Below, in pieces: positions 37,501 through 63,380 of a stretch of 64,000 bases of DNA (positions are counted from its first letter, which is position 1; the number at the start of each line of letters is the position of its first letter). A program made the position numbers and the translations under genes. The notes beneath the pieces are model-generated. The model ran no database searches. It was not told where the DNA came from and saw only the letters and a list, made by a program, of their open reading frames with translations. Source of the stretch: Owenia fusiformis (taxonomy: Eukaryota; Annelida; Polychaeta; Sabellida; Oweniidae); assembly GCA_903813345.2 (NCBI GenBank), contig CAIIXF020000006.1, positions 25,551,936 through 25,615,935 on the forward strand, read 5' to 3'.

Positions 37501-40490
37501 ATAAATAAACTCTTGGAAAAATAGCTGGACTTGAAAGCATAATGAAAATTTCTTAAATCAATGTAGGCTATGAATCAAATAAGTTTTAAATGGGAATATG
37601 TTTGCTTTTTAATTTTAAACGGTTTGTCATTTGTGCAAGTAAGAGACAGACAATTATGAATTTAAAAAAAACAATTTAGACTATTGTGAACTCTAGGGTT
37701 TAAACCTCTGCACTTTTAACATTTACTCTTGGATCCCATTTATCTGCAATTGAACATGTTGTTCAGGCCCATAGCCAGGGGGGGGGGGGGTTTGCAGGGT
37801 TCAGGCGAACCCCCCCCCCCCTGGCCCAAAATTCTTTCAAAATCATGCAGTTTTTCACCATTTTGAGCACTTCTCCAGTGATTTTAGTCATATTTGGGCC
37901 AAAATTGTCAAATGTGAACCCCCCTGGAAATTTTTGAAAACTGAACCCCCCTTGGCAAATCCTGGCTATGGGCCTGTGGTTCAGTAATGTGTTTTGGACT
38001 AGTAGTTAATAAAGACCAGGAAGAAAACCATCCCTGACTCAGGGCTCCAGACATATCTTCCACTTATGAACGTGGATGATGTCTGGAGCCCTGTGCTTGG
38101 ATGATGGGAGAAACCAATTTTGTGAGTATTCTATGTTAGACTAATTTAGGTGCACAGAATGTGTATGTTTGAATATCTCGATTGCAGTATTGCACCAAGG
38201 AAGGCTAAGACGACACCCATGATGCGCAGTAGGAAGATTATCACTCCCAGGAGTTCCTCTCCAATCCTATCTCTGGCAAATATGGACCACTTTAAGCCTA
38301 AGTATGTTTGATTGTTTAATGTTGTTTTAATTTTGACCATATCAGTAATCAAGATAAATCCATGCAGTCAAATGGAATATTCCACATTTTTGAACAATCA
38401 GGTGTATCTTGTTATTTCCATTATTCATTCACAATGGACATGATTCAAAAGCATTTTAAATATGTATTATCTATTCTATTATATATTACTAGTATTTGAT
38501 TCTATATAGATATGTATATTATCAGTAGCACAGTTTTGAATATACTGCCAGGGTCTGATTATTTAAAATCAATACTGAGAAATCTATTCAACAAAGCAAA
38601 ACATATATGACATAATTTTGGATCGCATACTAAAATTGCTAGCAATTCTATATTTGTTTATTTGAGTGTGATCCTTGCAAATGTCTTTTGTACATTATTC
38701 CTGAGGAATTTAAGGACAAACAAAAGATTTCAATATAGTGCTATATTTGTATTATCTACGTTTCAGCACCAGTCTGCGGTCAGAGAACTCGATGACACCA
38801 GATGGTAGTAGTCATAGTACCCAATCAGATGCCAGTTCTGAAGATTTGGTGAAATTAGGAATAGAGCCAAAAAACCTTCTGAATGTAAGTATATTATTCA
38901 TAAATTTCATAAAGTAATTAATTATCTTTAAATTTAGATTTACTTCACCCAAGTTTACCACTATTCAAGCAATTACATATATTAACTATCTTTGATATTC
39001 ATAAATTAGAAAAAGCAAAATTCATGTTTAATATAGTTAAAGAACCAGCACATTTTCCTTCTCATTTATTTAAACAGTATTTTAATTTCAGACACACTTG
39101 TCCCACGAGACAAATCCATCACATTATCCCATGCAAATTTAAATCAAACTTAACAAAAAAATCAATTCAATACTCTGGAACAATAATATGGAACAATTTA
39201 CCAACATCCCTTCAATCTCTACCATCATTTTACTCCTTTAAATACAATTACAAAGAAACATTAATGAATTGTTACTGAGCCATGAGCATGTACTGTTATT
39301 CTTCCACAATTGTATTATGTTTGTATTTTTCACTTTTGAATTGTTTATGTGCAGGCATTTTTGTATTTTGTATATTGTCGTATTTTATAACATGAACTGG
39401 CATGATATCTATAGTTGTATTTCTTGCTTCATTCAATTCATATAAATTGTAATATATTTTTTATATTGTACAACTTTTGATCTTAGCACTGATATGCCGT
39501 TTGATATGCCCTCACACATAACTGAAAACACTCCAATGTCAACTTGCATGTAATGGTGAATTGTTCCAATTAGTATATGAACATTGAACATCGTTGGTGG
39601 TGTTCATATATGCAGAAATACCCTTTCGAAAGCTTCAGACAGCTTCGGAAGAATGCGCAAAGTTGGGCTTTGGTTCGCATATGTTCCCAATCTCCAGAAT
39701 TGCCATGATTGTACCCTATTCACCAGGTGGCGTTAAATGGATTTGCCTATGTGTGAGGAGGCCTTAAGCCATTTTGAAAGAATATCACATGTTATTACCA
39801 CGTTGCAGGGCCTGTTCTAGGGGTTTTAGTACTAGTTGAGAAGGCATTTAAATTGCTATATTGACGTGAGCAATATTGTGTCGGGCGTTAATGACTTTAG
39901 TCGGGCAATAATGACATTATCCGCCCGGCTATGTGATATCGTTCAGTGCGTAAGATTTTCTATTTCAAATTTGCTATTTTAGCCCTGGGCATTAACGGTG
40001 GTAATAATAGTTATTGTACTATTGGTGCATACGATTTCAGTCATAAATTACTTCAAAGGAGACACTCCACACAACACTAATGAAATATTTGAGACTTGTG
40101 AAGTATTTGGACAGATATGGCATCCTCAAATGTTATGGATGATTATGCATGTACATTATGTCATGCAGAAAGTGTAAATTTAATGCCTACATGAACTATT
40201 TCCACCATATAAGCACTGACATTTATGAACAGTTTCAATTACAACGTGTATCAAAAAGTATTGAGGTTCACAAATAACTCAAAGCATTAAATTTCAGATA
40301 GCTTAATAATGGGTAAATACTCGCATTGTTTTCAGTTTAATACAGACACATTTTCAGAAATATTATGGGTGTTTGAAAGGACAGTGGCTTTAATTTTGGA
40401 AGTATTTATGCAGACCTCATATGAAAATTATTTAATTCTTTACCTAATTGTTTCCAGGCATTTGAGAGTGCTTCCGATGATGAGTTGTAA
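25521..40490 (+). CDS. PKMYT1: Membrane-associated Cdk1-inhibitory kinase Myt1
   Basis: Fifteen coding exons: 25521-25628, 27847-27976, 28491-28588, 28876-28958, 30399-30524, 33821-33896, 34383-34505, 34952-35153, 35412-35515, 35716-35757, 36241-36406, 36865-36991, 38188-38301, 38767-38884, 40458-40490. Joined in frame they give 549 residues (human 499, frog about 548). Wee1-family kinase that phosphorylates Thr14/Tyr15 of Cdk1 from ER and Golgi membranes and delays mitotic entry. Visible: Pro-rich N-terminus; SPFYNEH just before the kinase; glycine loop GAGSFGEVF (about 107-114); VAIK-type Lys128 in YAVKRS; catalytic HLDIKPDN (219-226); DFG at 239-241; APE at 264-266. One hydrophobic segment, [16 protein letters not shown] (375-390), follows the kinase as in Myt1 and not Wee1. 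The C-terminus has EPKNLLN near the end, matching the family tail. A RING/NHL gene is nested in intron 5. Possible poly(A) signal at 41039-41044. Confidence 0.96.
25629..27846. other. PKMYT1 intron 1
   Basis: Long intron without recognisable coding sequence. It has paired gacgc-rich stretches (about 25772-25815 and 26458-26515) that may be remains of an inverted-repeat element, and part of a dispersed family near 27768-27822. Confidence 0.4.
29281..29628 (-). pseudogene. LINE ORF2 C-terminal fragment
   Basis: The minus-strand frame contains [11 protein letters not shown] followed by [14 protein letters not shown]. The pattern (R/F)xWNxLPxxI plus a short amphipathic helix is the C-terminal signature of CR1/Jockey-type non-LTR retrotransposon ORF2. 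No reverse transcriptase motifs precede it. It lies in PKMYT1 intron 4. Confidence 0.5.
30926..33119 (-). CDS. RING / coiled-coil / NHL protein (TRIM-like), nested gene
   Basis: Two coding exons: 33119-31789 and 31184-30926, joined in frame (phase 2) to 529 residues. Located in PKMYT1 intron 5 on the opposite strand. The C3HC4 RING is complete: Cys15, Cys18, Cys30, His32, Cys35, Cys38, Cys55, Cys58, spacing as in TRIM E3 ubiquitin ligases. A coiled coil follows (about 75-200, many Lys/Glu heptads). No B-box zinc finger is seen between them. Residues about 285-529 form an NHL beta-propeller, with repeats such as [55 protein letters not shown] and [16 protein letters not shown]. It is similar in layout to TRIM2/3/56/71-like proteins, which are expanded in many invertebrates, and I cannot assign an orthologue. 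A ubiquitin ligase role is inferred from the RING alone. Confidence 0.9.
34025..34130. mobile_element. MITE of the ggcccatagccagg family, partial
   Basis: Starts caggccagtagctagg and contains the gtgaacccccc and ttggcgaatcctgg blocks shared with copies at 37764-37976 and 58149-58382. Lies in PKMYT1 intron 6. Confidence 0.55.
34563..34692 (-). repeat. 150-bp dispersed family, copy 6
   Basis: Reverse copy in PKMYT1 intron 7: ttgtcacctccacaagtg, tattgttatggtctc, tggcaggtggtgacatttt, atgccttgt. A 3-prime fragment of the same family lies at 35645-35700. Confidence 0.65.
37018..37162. mobile_element. Hairpin MITE in PKMYT1 intron 12
   Basis: A near-complete palindrome: gggttatgtactgggaggt at the left pairs with the right end, and tatgtgtatctccc pairs with gggagatacacata. 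A second copy lies at 43988-44146. Short length and symmetry suggest a MITE. Confidence 0.65.
37174..37497. mobile_element. TIR element with internal perfect palindrome
   Basis: Outer ends tactgaggttctaggtacat and its complement. An A/T-homopolymer core (37280-37395) precedes an 18-bp-arm palindrome at 37401-37439, gggaccgggatggataca / complement with a 3-bp spacer. Confidence 0.65.
37764..37976. mobile_element. MITE with caggcccatagccagg TIRs
   Basis: Left caggcccatagccagg and right cctggctatgggcctg are exact inverted repeats. The interior has long G and C runs (37778-37790, 37810-37821). Further family members are at 34025-34130, 48343-48490 and 58149-58382, and a possible relative at 3551-3725. 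Lies in PKMYT1 intron 12. Confidence 0.75.
38970..39278 (+). pseudogene. LINE ORF2 C-terminal fragment
   Basis: The plus frame reads [17 protein letters not shown], later [11 protein letters not shown], and [18 protein letters not shown] before a short helix and stop. This is the end of a CR1/Jockey-type non-LTR retrotransposon ORF2, downstream of the reverse transcriptase. The fragment is 5-prime truncated and sits in the last PKMYT1 intron in sense orientation. Confidence 0.75.
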
Positions 40491-41450
40491 AAAAGAAAAT
40501 GGTTGTACCTCAAGAAGGAGGTATATCTTACCCAGTGGGCAACATGTGAAGGAAGTCTATCTGTCCAAGTGAGCAATAGATGAAGGAGGTGCATCCATCC
40601 CAGAATGAGGGATTTATCCTATTGGACACTATATGAAGATAGTTCTTTCCCACTTGCTAACATCTGAAGGAGATTCAATCCCAGTAGGCAACATAACTGG
40701 GAAATTAAGAGATTAACCCCTTGTGAAATAATAAGTGAGCATTTTCTTCAAAGAATTGTTATGGAGATGTGATATACAAGTGGACAAAGATATAGAGATG
40801 TTGGAACATAAATCCCATGTATTGTTGGGAAAATGAAGATGTGTAATGAAATCCTTTCACACATGTACATATGGTATAGACTATAAATTGCATACATATG
40901 TAGTATGTATCTGTGAATTGTAAATGAAGGGATAAGAGAAGCATTCCTGGTAGATAATTGGCTGATATAAAGAATTTATAATTTTCTAGCTGAAGGTCAA
41001 AATTGTTAATGGCTGTAATGAATCTTTCTTTAAGGGAGAATAAAGCATAAATTCTTGATCCAAAAATGAATGTATTTTATAATGACACTATGTAATCATT
41101 CAGCAGTTTCGCGAAAAGAAAGGAAGCAGACCAACCTCCAATACAATGTGGCCAATTATAATCTGGCAAACATATCCTAGATATACTATCCTAATATCCT
41201 AGTTTCTTTTGTGTACAAAAGGTGGCAGGGTTTATTCAAAAAGCGAATTGATGAGAAGTGAATCTAAAATGCTGCCCTAATATAAGGATTGAGAAAATTA
41301 ATTTCCATTTCTCTGAGAATCCCAATTGGCATTTAATTAAGTTTAACACAGGCCTCAAGAGTTTAATTTCCTATGGTCTTTAACTTATCTTATTACTTTA
41401 TTTAATCCTATTATGCAACCAGTGATTTGGATGAGCAGTTAGGAAGCTAT
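40491..41450. other. PKMYT1 3-prime flank
   Basis: Probably the 3-prime untranslated region, ending after AATAAA at 41039-41044. Five short degenerate repeats of a ccca(g)tggg...gaagga type occur at 40525-40700. No further gene is seen. Confidence 0.4.
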
Positions 41451-41452
41451 TA

Positions 41453-41610
41453 CAGTCAAACCTGTACATAGTGAACACCTATGGAGCCACAGGTGTTCAC
41501 TACAGAGAGGCGATTTTATACAAAAGTCAGTGGAGTAGGTGCTGAAAATAGGTGTTCACTAGACACAGGTGGTCACAAGAGAGGGGTGTTCACTGAAACA
41601 GGATTAACTG
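41453..41610. mobile_element. Short Tigger/pogo-like MITE
   Basis: Left cagtcaaacctgtacat and right caggattaactg are inverted and flanked by TA (41451-41452, 41611-41612). Internal aggtgttcact motifs occur in both orientations. Non-coding, 158 bp. Confidence 0.7.
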
Positions 41611-41834
41611 TAGTTTCATTCAAGAATATGCTTCGCTAGTTTATGATAAAGAATTGCATTCTTGTTAACTTGAATTTTGGGCAAATTATGACATTTTTAT
41701 ACTGTTGGCAAAAATACCAAATTCTACCGTATTATTGCATCTTGGAAATGCTTAATTGTTAATGTAGTTGTACATGCTATACTCAGGAATCGTGAAATAT
41801 GCTATTAAATATTACTAGCGAACTAATCATTATT

Positions 41835-43095
41835 ATCCCATCGAACGAAGTTCGGAGGGATATAGGGAACGCCTCCGTCCGTCCGTCCGTCTGTCCGTCT
41901 GTCCGTCCGTCCGTCTGTCCGTCCGTCCGGGCAATAACTCAAATACCGTTGGCCCGATTTTGTTCATATTTTGTACACATATACCCTATGGGGGTAGAAG
42001 TTCTGCTCGAAAGCCGATTTTCAAAATGGCCGCATATTTCAAAATGGCGGCCATTTTAGTGCCGATTTTACAGTAATTTAGGTGCAATATGTAAAACTGT
42101 AATAGCAATATGTTTTAAATGTAAAAAAATTATAAAGGACATTAATAATGCTACAAATGTAGATATTAAAGAAGCACGTGGCAGCCATCTTGAAAAATGG
42201 CGGCCTTTACTCGTCATTTTACGATTTTTGCTATAACTCAAAAAATAGTGGAGCGATTTTGTTCATATTTGATATGTGAATACTATAAGCATTGCACACT
42301 GTCTAAAGACACTTTTGGTAGAAGGTGGCCATTTTGAAAAATGGCCGCCATTTTAACGTATTTTACTATATCTCGAAAAGTAGTGGAGCGATTTTGTTCA
42401 TATTTGGTATGTGAATACTATAAGCATGGCACACTGTCCTATGACATTTTTGCTAGAAGGCGGCCATTTTGAAAAAAAATTTGAAACGTATTTTACTTTA
42501 ACTCGAAAAGTAGTGGAGCGATTTTGTTCAAATTTGTGAATACTATAAGCATGGCACACTGTCCTATGACACTTTTGGTAGAAGGTGGCCATTTTGAAAA
42601 AACTTTGAAAAATGGCCGCCATTTTAACATATTTTACTATAACTCGAAAAGTAGTGGAGTGATTTTGTTCATATTTGGTATGTGAATACTATAAGCACCG
42701 CACACTGTCTATTTCTAATGACACTTTTGGTAGAAGGTGGCCATTTTGAAAAAGGGCCGTCATGTTAACGTATTTTACTATAACTCGAAAAGTAGTGGAG
42801 CGATTTTGTTCATATTTGATATGTGAATACTTTAAGCATGGCACATTGTCTTATAAAACTTTGGGGAGTAGTCGGCCATTTTGAAAAATGGCCACCATTT
42901 TTATGTGTGTTATTTTACAAGTACGTGTGCGATTTTTCAAAAATTTTAGAGGTGGCTTCTTAAAAGCATATTATTTCTCCTGATGACAACTTGGCTACTG
43001 AGCAACCACTTTGAAAATGGTGGCCTTTCTGGTGTGTTGTTTTATGATATTTGCTATTCTTTGTAAAAATGCCAGCCATTTCTGTTCGATGGGAT
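41835..43095. mobile_element. TIR repeat with gtccgtccgtc microsatellite and subrepeats
   Basis: Ends atcccatcgaac and gttcgatgggat are exact inverted repeats; just inside the left end is the palindrome cgaacgaagttcg. Next comes a gtccgtccgt/gtctgtccgt tract (41873-41929). The body is five subrepeats of about 115-125 bp with ctcgaaaagtagtggagcga, tactataagcatggcacact and ggccattttgaaaaa. A degraded copy lies at 9109-9874. No transposase is visible and no target duplication was found. Confidence 0.75.
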
Positions 43096-43130
43096 TCGCT
43101 ACGCTTTGGCGTTGCCGTTGTTCTGGTTTT

Positions 43131-43372
43131 TCAAATGTGCCTCACATTATTGTTCAAATGTGCCTCACATTATTTTTCAAATGTGCCTCACATTATTGTT
43201 CAAATGTGCCTCACATTATTGTTCAAATGTGCCTCACATTATTTTTCAAATGTGCCTCACATTATTTTTCAAATGTGCCTCACATTATTGTTCAAATGTG
43301 CCTCACATTATTTTTCAAATGTGCCTCATATTATTGTTCAAATGTGCCTCACATTACTGTTCTATGTTTAAT
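43131..43372. repeat. 23-bp minisatellite open in three frames
   Basis: About ten units of caaatgtgcctcacattat plus tgtt or tttt, immediately after the 41835-43095 element. The 23-bp period rotates through all three plus-strand frames and contains no stop codon, giving three overlapping ORFs of 106-124 codons that are artefacts. Confidence 0.9.
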
Positions 43373-43530
43373 CCATTTTTTCTGAGAATTATGTATGTAA
43401 ATTTTGAAGTGATATCATTTTTGTCAATGAACATATTGAATGACCTTTGAATTGAATTGAATGAGTTTGATATTTGTATTTCTGAGTCCATATGTCAAAA
43501 GAGGAATTTAGTACAATAGAAATAAGAGTT

Positions 43531-43985
43531 TTTATCCTATGCCAAGTAGAGTTCTAGGGAGATAAGTTGGTAAGATATATCCCGTATCTTGATTTTGAGG
43601 TTTCCATATCTAGAACCTCCATATCTCCCGCTTCGGTGCATATCTTCCCGCTTTTGCTAATTTCACTTCACATTTTTTCAAAATTTATTTCAAATTTTTT
43701 TTTTCAAAATTTTTTTTCAAAGTTTTTTTTCAAATTCTTTTTTCAATTTTTTTATTTTTTTCTAAATTTAAAAAGAAAATTATATTTATAAAATTTTTGG
43801 ATACATTTATCCTTTTGTTACATTGTTAAACAACACTTTTGTATTTCAAAAAATTATCAATGTATTTAAAATTTAAAAGATGAAAAGGCAATAAAATGAC
43901 TTTGCATATGAATGATTTGTTTACTTTTACACCTTGCACTATTGAAATGGCCATATGCCCCTGAAAACTCTACTTGGTATAGGAT
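43531..43985. mobile_element. TIR element with tatcctatgccaagtagag ends
   Basis: The left end (about 43533-43553) is complementary to ctctacttggtataggata at 43968-43985. The core has T-rich homopolymers. The inverted agaacctccatatctcccgc resembles the 37174-37497 family. Confidence 0.55.
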
Positions 43986-43987
43986 AA

Positions 43988-44146
43988 AGCAGTTATGTAC
44001 GGTCGGTTTGGATATTGTATTGGGTTCATCCCTCGTGAGATATACACATCTACCTTCGGTTCCCTACGGTCCCTCAGGTAGATATGCATATCTCCCTCTG
44101 GATAAACCCCATATCCAAAACCTCCCAGTACATAACCCTTATATAT
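43988..44146. mobile_element. Hairpin MITE, second copy
   Basis: Inverted relative of 37018-37162: starts gttatgtacggtcggtttgg and ends cctcccagtacataaccc. The middle pairs tagatatgcatatctccc with its counterpart. Confidence 0.6.
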
Positions 44147-44900
44147 ACCGAATGATATCACTCAAAAGCCAAACATGTATTGAAATCAATTACATGTACA
44201 AGCAAATTGTTGATATTATATAATTGATGATATTACACTAATATTGGCAAAATCATGTAGTGTTTGAAGTAATACACTTTGAATGTAAATATTAATAGCT
44301 TCATCGTATAATGACCCTAAATCCGACAATTTCAAATTATTATAAAAACGAAACTTCATTGTATTTGGGATAATTAATTCAAAATTTTTATTAATGGTAC
44401 TGATTTAAAACTAAAAGTGTCAGGTCTCATGGATGTCCAGAGGTGACTTTTCATGAAACCATGAAGCTCAATGTCACTCTTGTTCAAGATAGAACTGACT
44501 TTAATGTCTCCTGATAAATAGATTATGTATTGGTCCTTTGGTATATTTTGACACATTTCCTCAGTTATATGTTGTTTAATATAAAGTATAATCACTTACT
44601 TTATTGTTGTGTGTTATTGTAAAATTAATGTGTATTTTTGTAAGTTAGCTCATATGTATTGTGTAAAATATGTCAGACTCAGATCCTATACATGGAAATG
44701 AGTTGCACAATAAAATATATATTTGATATAACATTTGTTTATTCATTTTTGTTGTTCACACTACCAACATTTATTGAAGAAACACTCTCTATTTCATTCC
44801 ATATCGTTTCTGTAATTTCTACTACACTGATAAAGAAGTATGGCATTCAAACTCACTCAAATATACCTATTGTAAAATACAACATCATTTCTGTTCAGCT
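44147..44900. other. AT-rich intergenic sequence
   Basis: No gene, repeat or structured RNA recognised. Confidence 0.4.
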
Positions 44901-44910
44901 GCTAGTCCAG

Positions 44911-45135
44911 TCGCTATGGCTCAGTGGCCATGGTTAAGAGTCAAGGTTACCACTTGCTTGGCCCTGGGTTTGATTCCTGGTTCAGACAAGTTTGGTTGTG
45001 CGTTATGTAATTCTGGGTGTTTGACTGAGTGGTTTGACAACTTGTATGTCTATATACCCATGCACACTAAAGAACACAGGGCTCCTCATAGGAGGGGTTT
45101 CTGGCTCTGTCTTTGAGTGTAAAAGTATGTTACCG
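44911..45135 (+). mobile_element. tRNA-derived SINE
   Basis: Contains a Pol III A box, tggctcagtgg (44917-44927), and B box, ggtttgattcc (44967-44977), spaced as in tRNA genes. The region does not fold into a complete tRNA. A non-tRNA body follows, including cccatgcacactaaagaaca. The 3-prime end is uncertain. Confidence 0.7.
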
Positions 45136-45361
45136 CCAAATATACCAAGATACAATACAATGTGCTCAAGGAATTAAAGTGAAGCTTAATTCTGAACAAA
45201 ACACATATACAACACAAAACAAATAATTATTATAATGAATAGATGGACATTTATTGCACCTAGTAGTCTAGTATACAGACAAATGTAAATACTCTGCCAA
45301 ATTGAATACCCATGGTGACTTCGGTGGGAATTAAAACTCTAGAAAAGACTAATGGTAGAAT

Positions 45362-45668
45362 GGCATTCTATAAAGGTGAACAATTTGAAGTAGACAATCT
45401 GCACTAAACAGAAATACCAGAAAATTGTTTACCAATGATATTCTATAAAGGTGAACAATTTTTAAGTAGACAATCTGCACTGAACAGAAATACCAGAAAA
45501 TTGTTTACCAATGATATTCTATAAAGGTGAACAATTTTGAAGTAGACAATCTGCACTAAACAGAAATACCAGAAAATTGTTTACCAAAGATAATCTATAA
45601 AGGTGAACAATTTTGACGTAGACAATCTGCACTAAACAGAAATACCAGAAAATTGTTTTACCAATGGC
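45362..45668. repeat. Minisatellite, about 76-bp units
   Basis: Four units with attctataaaggtgaacaat, gtagacaatctgcact and aacagaaataccagaaaatt. Intergenic, or in the 3-prime region of the minus-strand IDH gene. Confidence 0.85.
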
Positions 45669-46304
45669 ACCTAAAAAATATTTTTCTAGTATCTTCAAGC
45701 TGTATATGATGAAAGATTTTGATTTTTGTGTATAAACAGATAAACTAACCAAAAATATTAATAATAAATCATATATATTCCATAGCTATTAAACTGGTGA
45801 TATTGGCATGTCAGAATTATGAATAAATTAAAACTATTAAATTAAATGAATCTCACACAATTGCTTCTATATTCCTATAAGGAAGACTATAAATTGTATA
45901 ATTAAATACAGGTATATGTAAATTTATACCATAAGTAGATTTTATAGCATTTATAAATATCATACTATTCTAGTGTCAATGTCTCCAACCATCCCCCCCG
46001 CCCCCACCCTCAACCCTTCACTCTCTTCTATCCAAACAAAACAGGTTGGTAAACTTGAGCGACTCACCAGAGGCATGATATGTGCCTTATATCGTAAGCA
46101 GTATACAAGAGACTATGACCCCTGCAAAGTCATTGTAGCGTGTGCTTGTACATATTTAATTAACAATATATCAGAAGCAAAGCACATACCATCGTGGGGT
46201 CTTTTATAAACTCTTGGACACTTCCCATCTGTGAATATTACCACATTTACTTCGATGTTGCTTCAAGTTAATCAATATTTTGTTGAGTGTGAAATACAAG
46301 TACT

Positions 46305-46495
46305 GTTTTCTTTAACTTTGAGTCAAATATGAGGATTGTTCTATAACTTTGTATGAAATATGAGGAATGTTGCATAACTTTGCGTGGAATACAATACAAT
46401 GAAATACAAGGATTGTTCTATAACTTTGTATAAAATACGAGGTGTGTTCTTTAACATTGCGTGAAATACGAGGACTGTTCTATAACTTTGCGTTG
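46305..46495. repeat. 36-bp minisatellite in IDH 3-prime UTR
   Basis: About five units of gaaatacgaggactgttc plus tataactttgcgt, starting a few bases past the IDH stop codon on the minus strand, so it would be transcribed in the 3-prime untranslated region. A possible poly(A) signal for that gene is tttatt (AATAAA on the minus strand) at 45250-45255. Confidence 0.75.
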
Positions 46496-46500
46496 GATAG

Positions 46501-61515
<15,015 letters not shown>

Positions 61516-63380
61516 CTGGAAATAATACAAATGCATGATTATGATAATCATAGATCATAGAACTTAATGTCCAGATCCACATATGGAAATATCAACTTTT
61601 CCTTAATCAGGTCCCAGATGATTCTGGAAATCATACAAATGCATGATTATGATAATCATAGATCATAGAACTTAATGTTCAGATCCACATATGGAAATAT
61701 CAACTTTTCCTTGATCAGGTCCCAGATGATTCTGGAAATCATACAAATGCATGATTATGATAATCATAGATCATAGAACTTAATGTCCAGATCCACATAT
61801 GGAAATATCAACTTTTCCTTAATCAGGTCCCAGATGATTCTGGAAATAATACAAATGCATAATTATGATAATCATAGATCATAGAACTTAATGTCCAGAT
61901 CCACATATGGAAATATCAACTTTTCCTTAATCAGGTCCCAGATGATTCTGGAAATAATACAAATTATGATAATCATAGATCATAGAACTTAATGTCCAGA
62001 TCCACATATGGAAATATCAACTTTTCCTTAATCAGGTCCCAGATGATTCTGGAAATCATACAAATGCATGATTATGATAATCATAGATCATAGAACTTAA
62101 TGTTCAGATCCACATATGGAAATATCAACTTTTCCTTGATCAGGTCCCAGATGATTCTGGAAATCATACAAATGCATGATTATGATAATCATAGATCATA
62201 GAACTTAATGTCCAGATCCACATATGGAAATATCAACTTTTCCTTAATCAGGTCCCAGATGATTCTGGAAATAATACAAATGCATGATTATGATAATCAT
62301 AGATCATAGAACTTAATGTCCAGATCCACATATGGAAACATCAACTTTTCCTTGATCAGGTCCCAGATGATTCTGGAAATAATACAAATGCATGATTATG
62401 ATAATCATAGATCATAGAACTTAATGTCCAGATCCACATATGGAAATATCAACTTTTCCTTGATCAGGTCCCAGATGATTCTGGAAATCATACAAATGCA
62501 TGATTATGATAATCATAGATCATAGAACTTAATGTCCAGATCCACATATGGAAATATCAACTTTTCCTTAATCAGGTCCCAGATGATTCTGGAAATAATA
62601 CAAATGCATGATTATGATAATCATAGATCATAGAACTTAATGTCCAGATCCACATATGGAAATATCAACTTTTCCTTAATCAGGTCCCAGATGATTCTGG
62701 AAATCATACAAATGCATGATTATGATAATCATAGATCATAGAACTTAATGTCCAGATCCACATATGGGAATATCAACTTTTCCTTGATCAGGTCCCAGAT
62801 GATTCTGGAAATAATACAAATGCATGATTATGATAATCATAGATCATAGAACTTAATGTCCAGATCCACATATGGAAATATCAACTTTTCCTTGATCAGG
62901 TCCCAGATGATTCTGGAAATCATACAAATGCATGATTATGATAATCATAGATCATAGAACTTAATGTCCAGATCCACATATGGAAATATCAACTTTTCCT
63001 TAATCAGGTCCCAGATGATTCTGGAAATAATACAAATGCATGATTATGATAATCATAGATCATAGAACTTAATGTCCAGATCCACATATGGAAATATCAA
63101 CTTTTCCTTGATCAGGTCCCAGATGATTCTGGAAATCATACAAATGCATGATTATGATAATCATAGATCATAGAACTTAATGTTCAGATCCACATATGGA
63201 AATATCAACTTTTCCTTGATCAGGTCCCAGATGATTCTGGAAATCATACAAATGCATGATTATGATAATCATAGATCATAGAACTTAATGTCCAGATCCA
63301 CATATGGAAATATCAACTTTTCCTTGATCAGGTCCCAGATGATTCTGGAAATCATACAAATGCATGATTATGATAATTAT
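61516..63380. repeat. Tandem array of IDH acceptor plus partial exon, 17 copies
   Basis: Period 107-108 bp, starting right upstream of the real exon 61515-61409. Each unit on the minus strand contains about 35 nt of intron ending in tttccag and the first 72 nt of that exon ([10 protein letters not shown] to KFYDL), then returns to intron so that the frame meets TGA. Units differ at very few positions (gatcag/aatcag, gtcc/gttc, aaatat/aaacat). One unit is shorter by about 8 bp near 61962. Each unit also contains the near-palindrome atgattatgataatcat. Confidence 0.95.

Noticed and set aside
43011-43450. Three overlapping ORFs of 106-124 codons
   Set aside because: All come from the 23-bp stop-free repeat read in three frames.
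44911-44990. tRNA gene
   Set aside because: A and B boxes are present but no acceptor-stem pairing or anticodon loop can be completed; it fits a SINE head.
45973-46209. 78-codon ORF beginning MSMSPTIPPAP
   Set aside because: It lies downstream of the IDH stop on the other strand, has no recognisable domain and no splice partners.
61516-63380. CRISPR-like array of regular repeats
   Set aside because: The units are contiguous without unique spacers and are copies of an IDH exon boundary in an animal genome.
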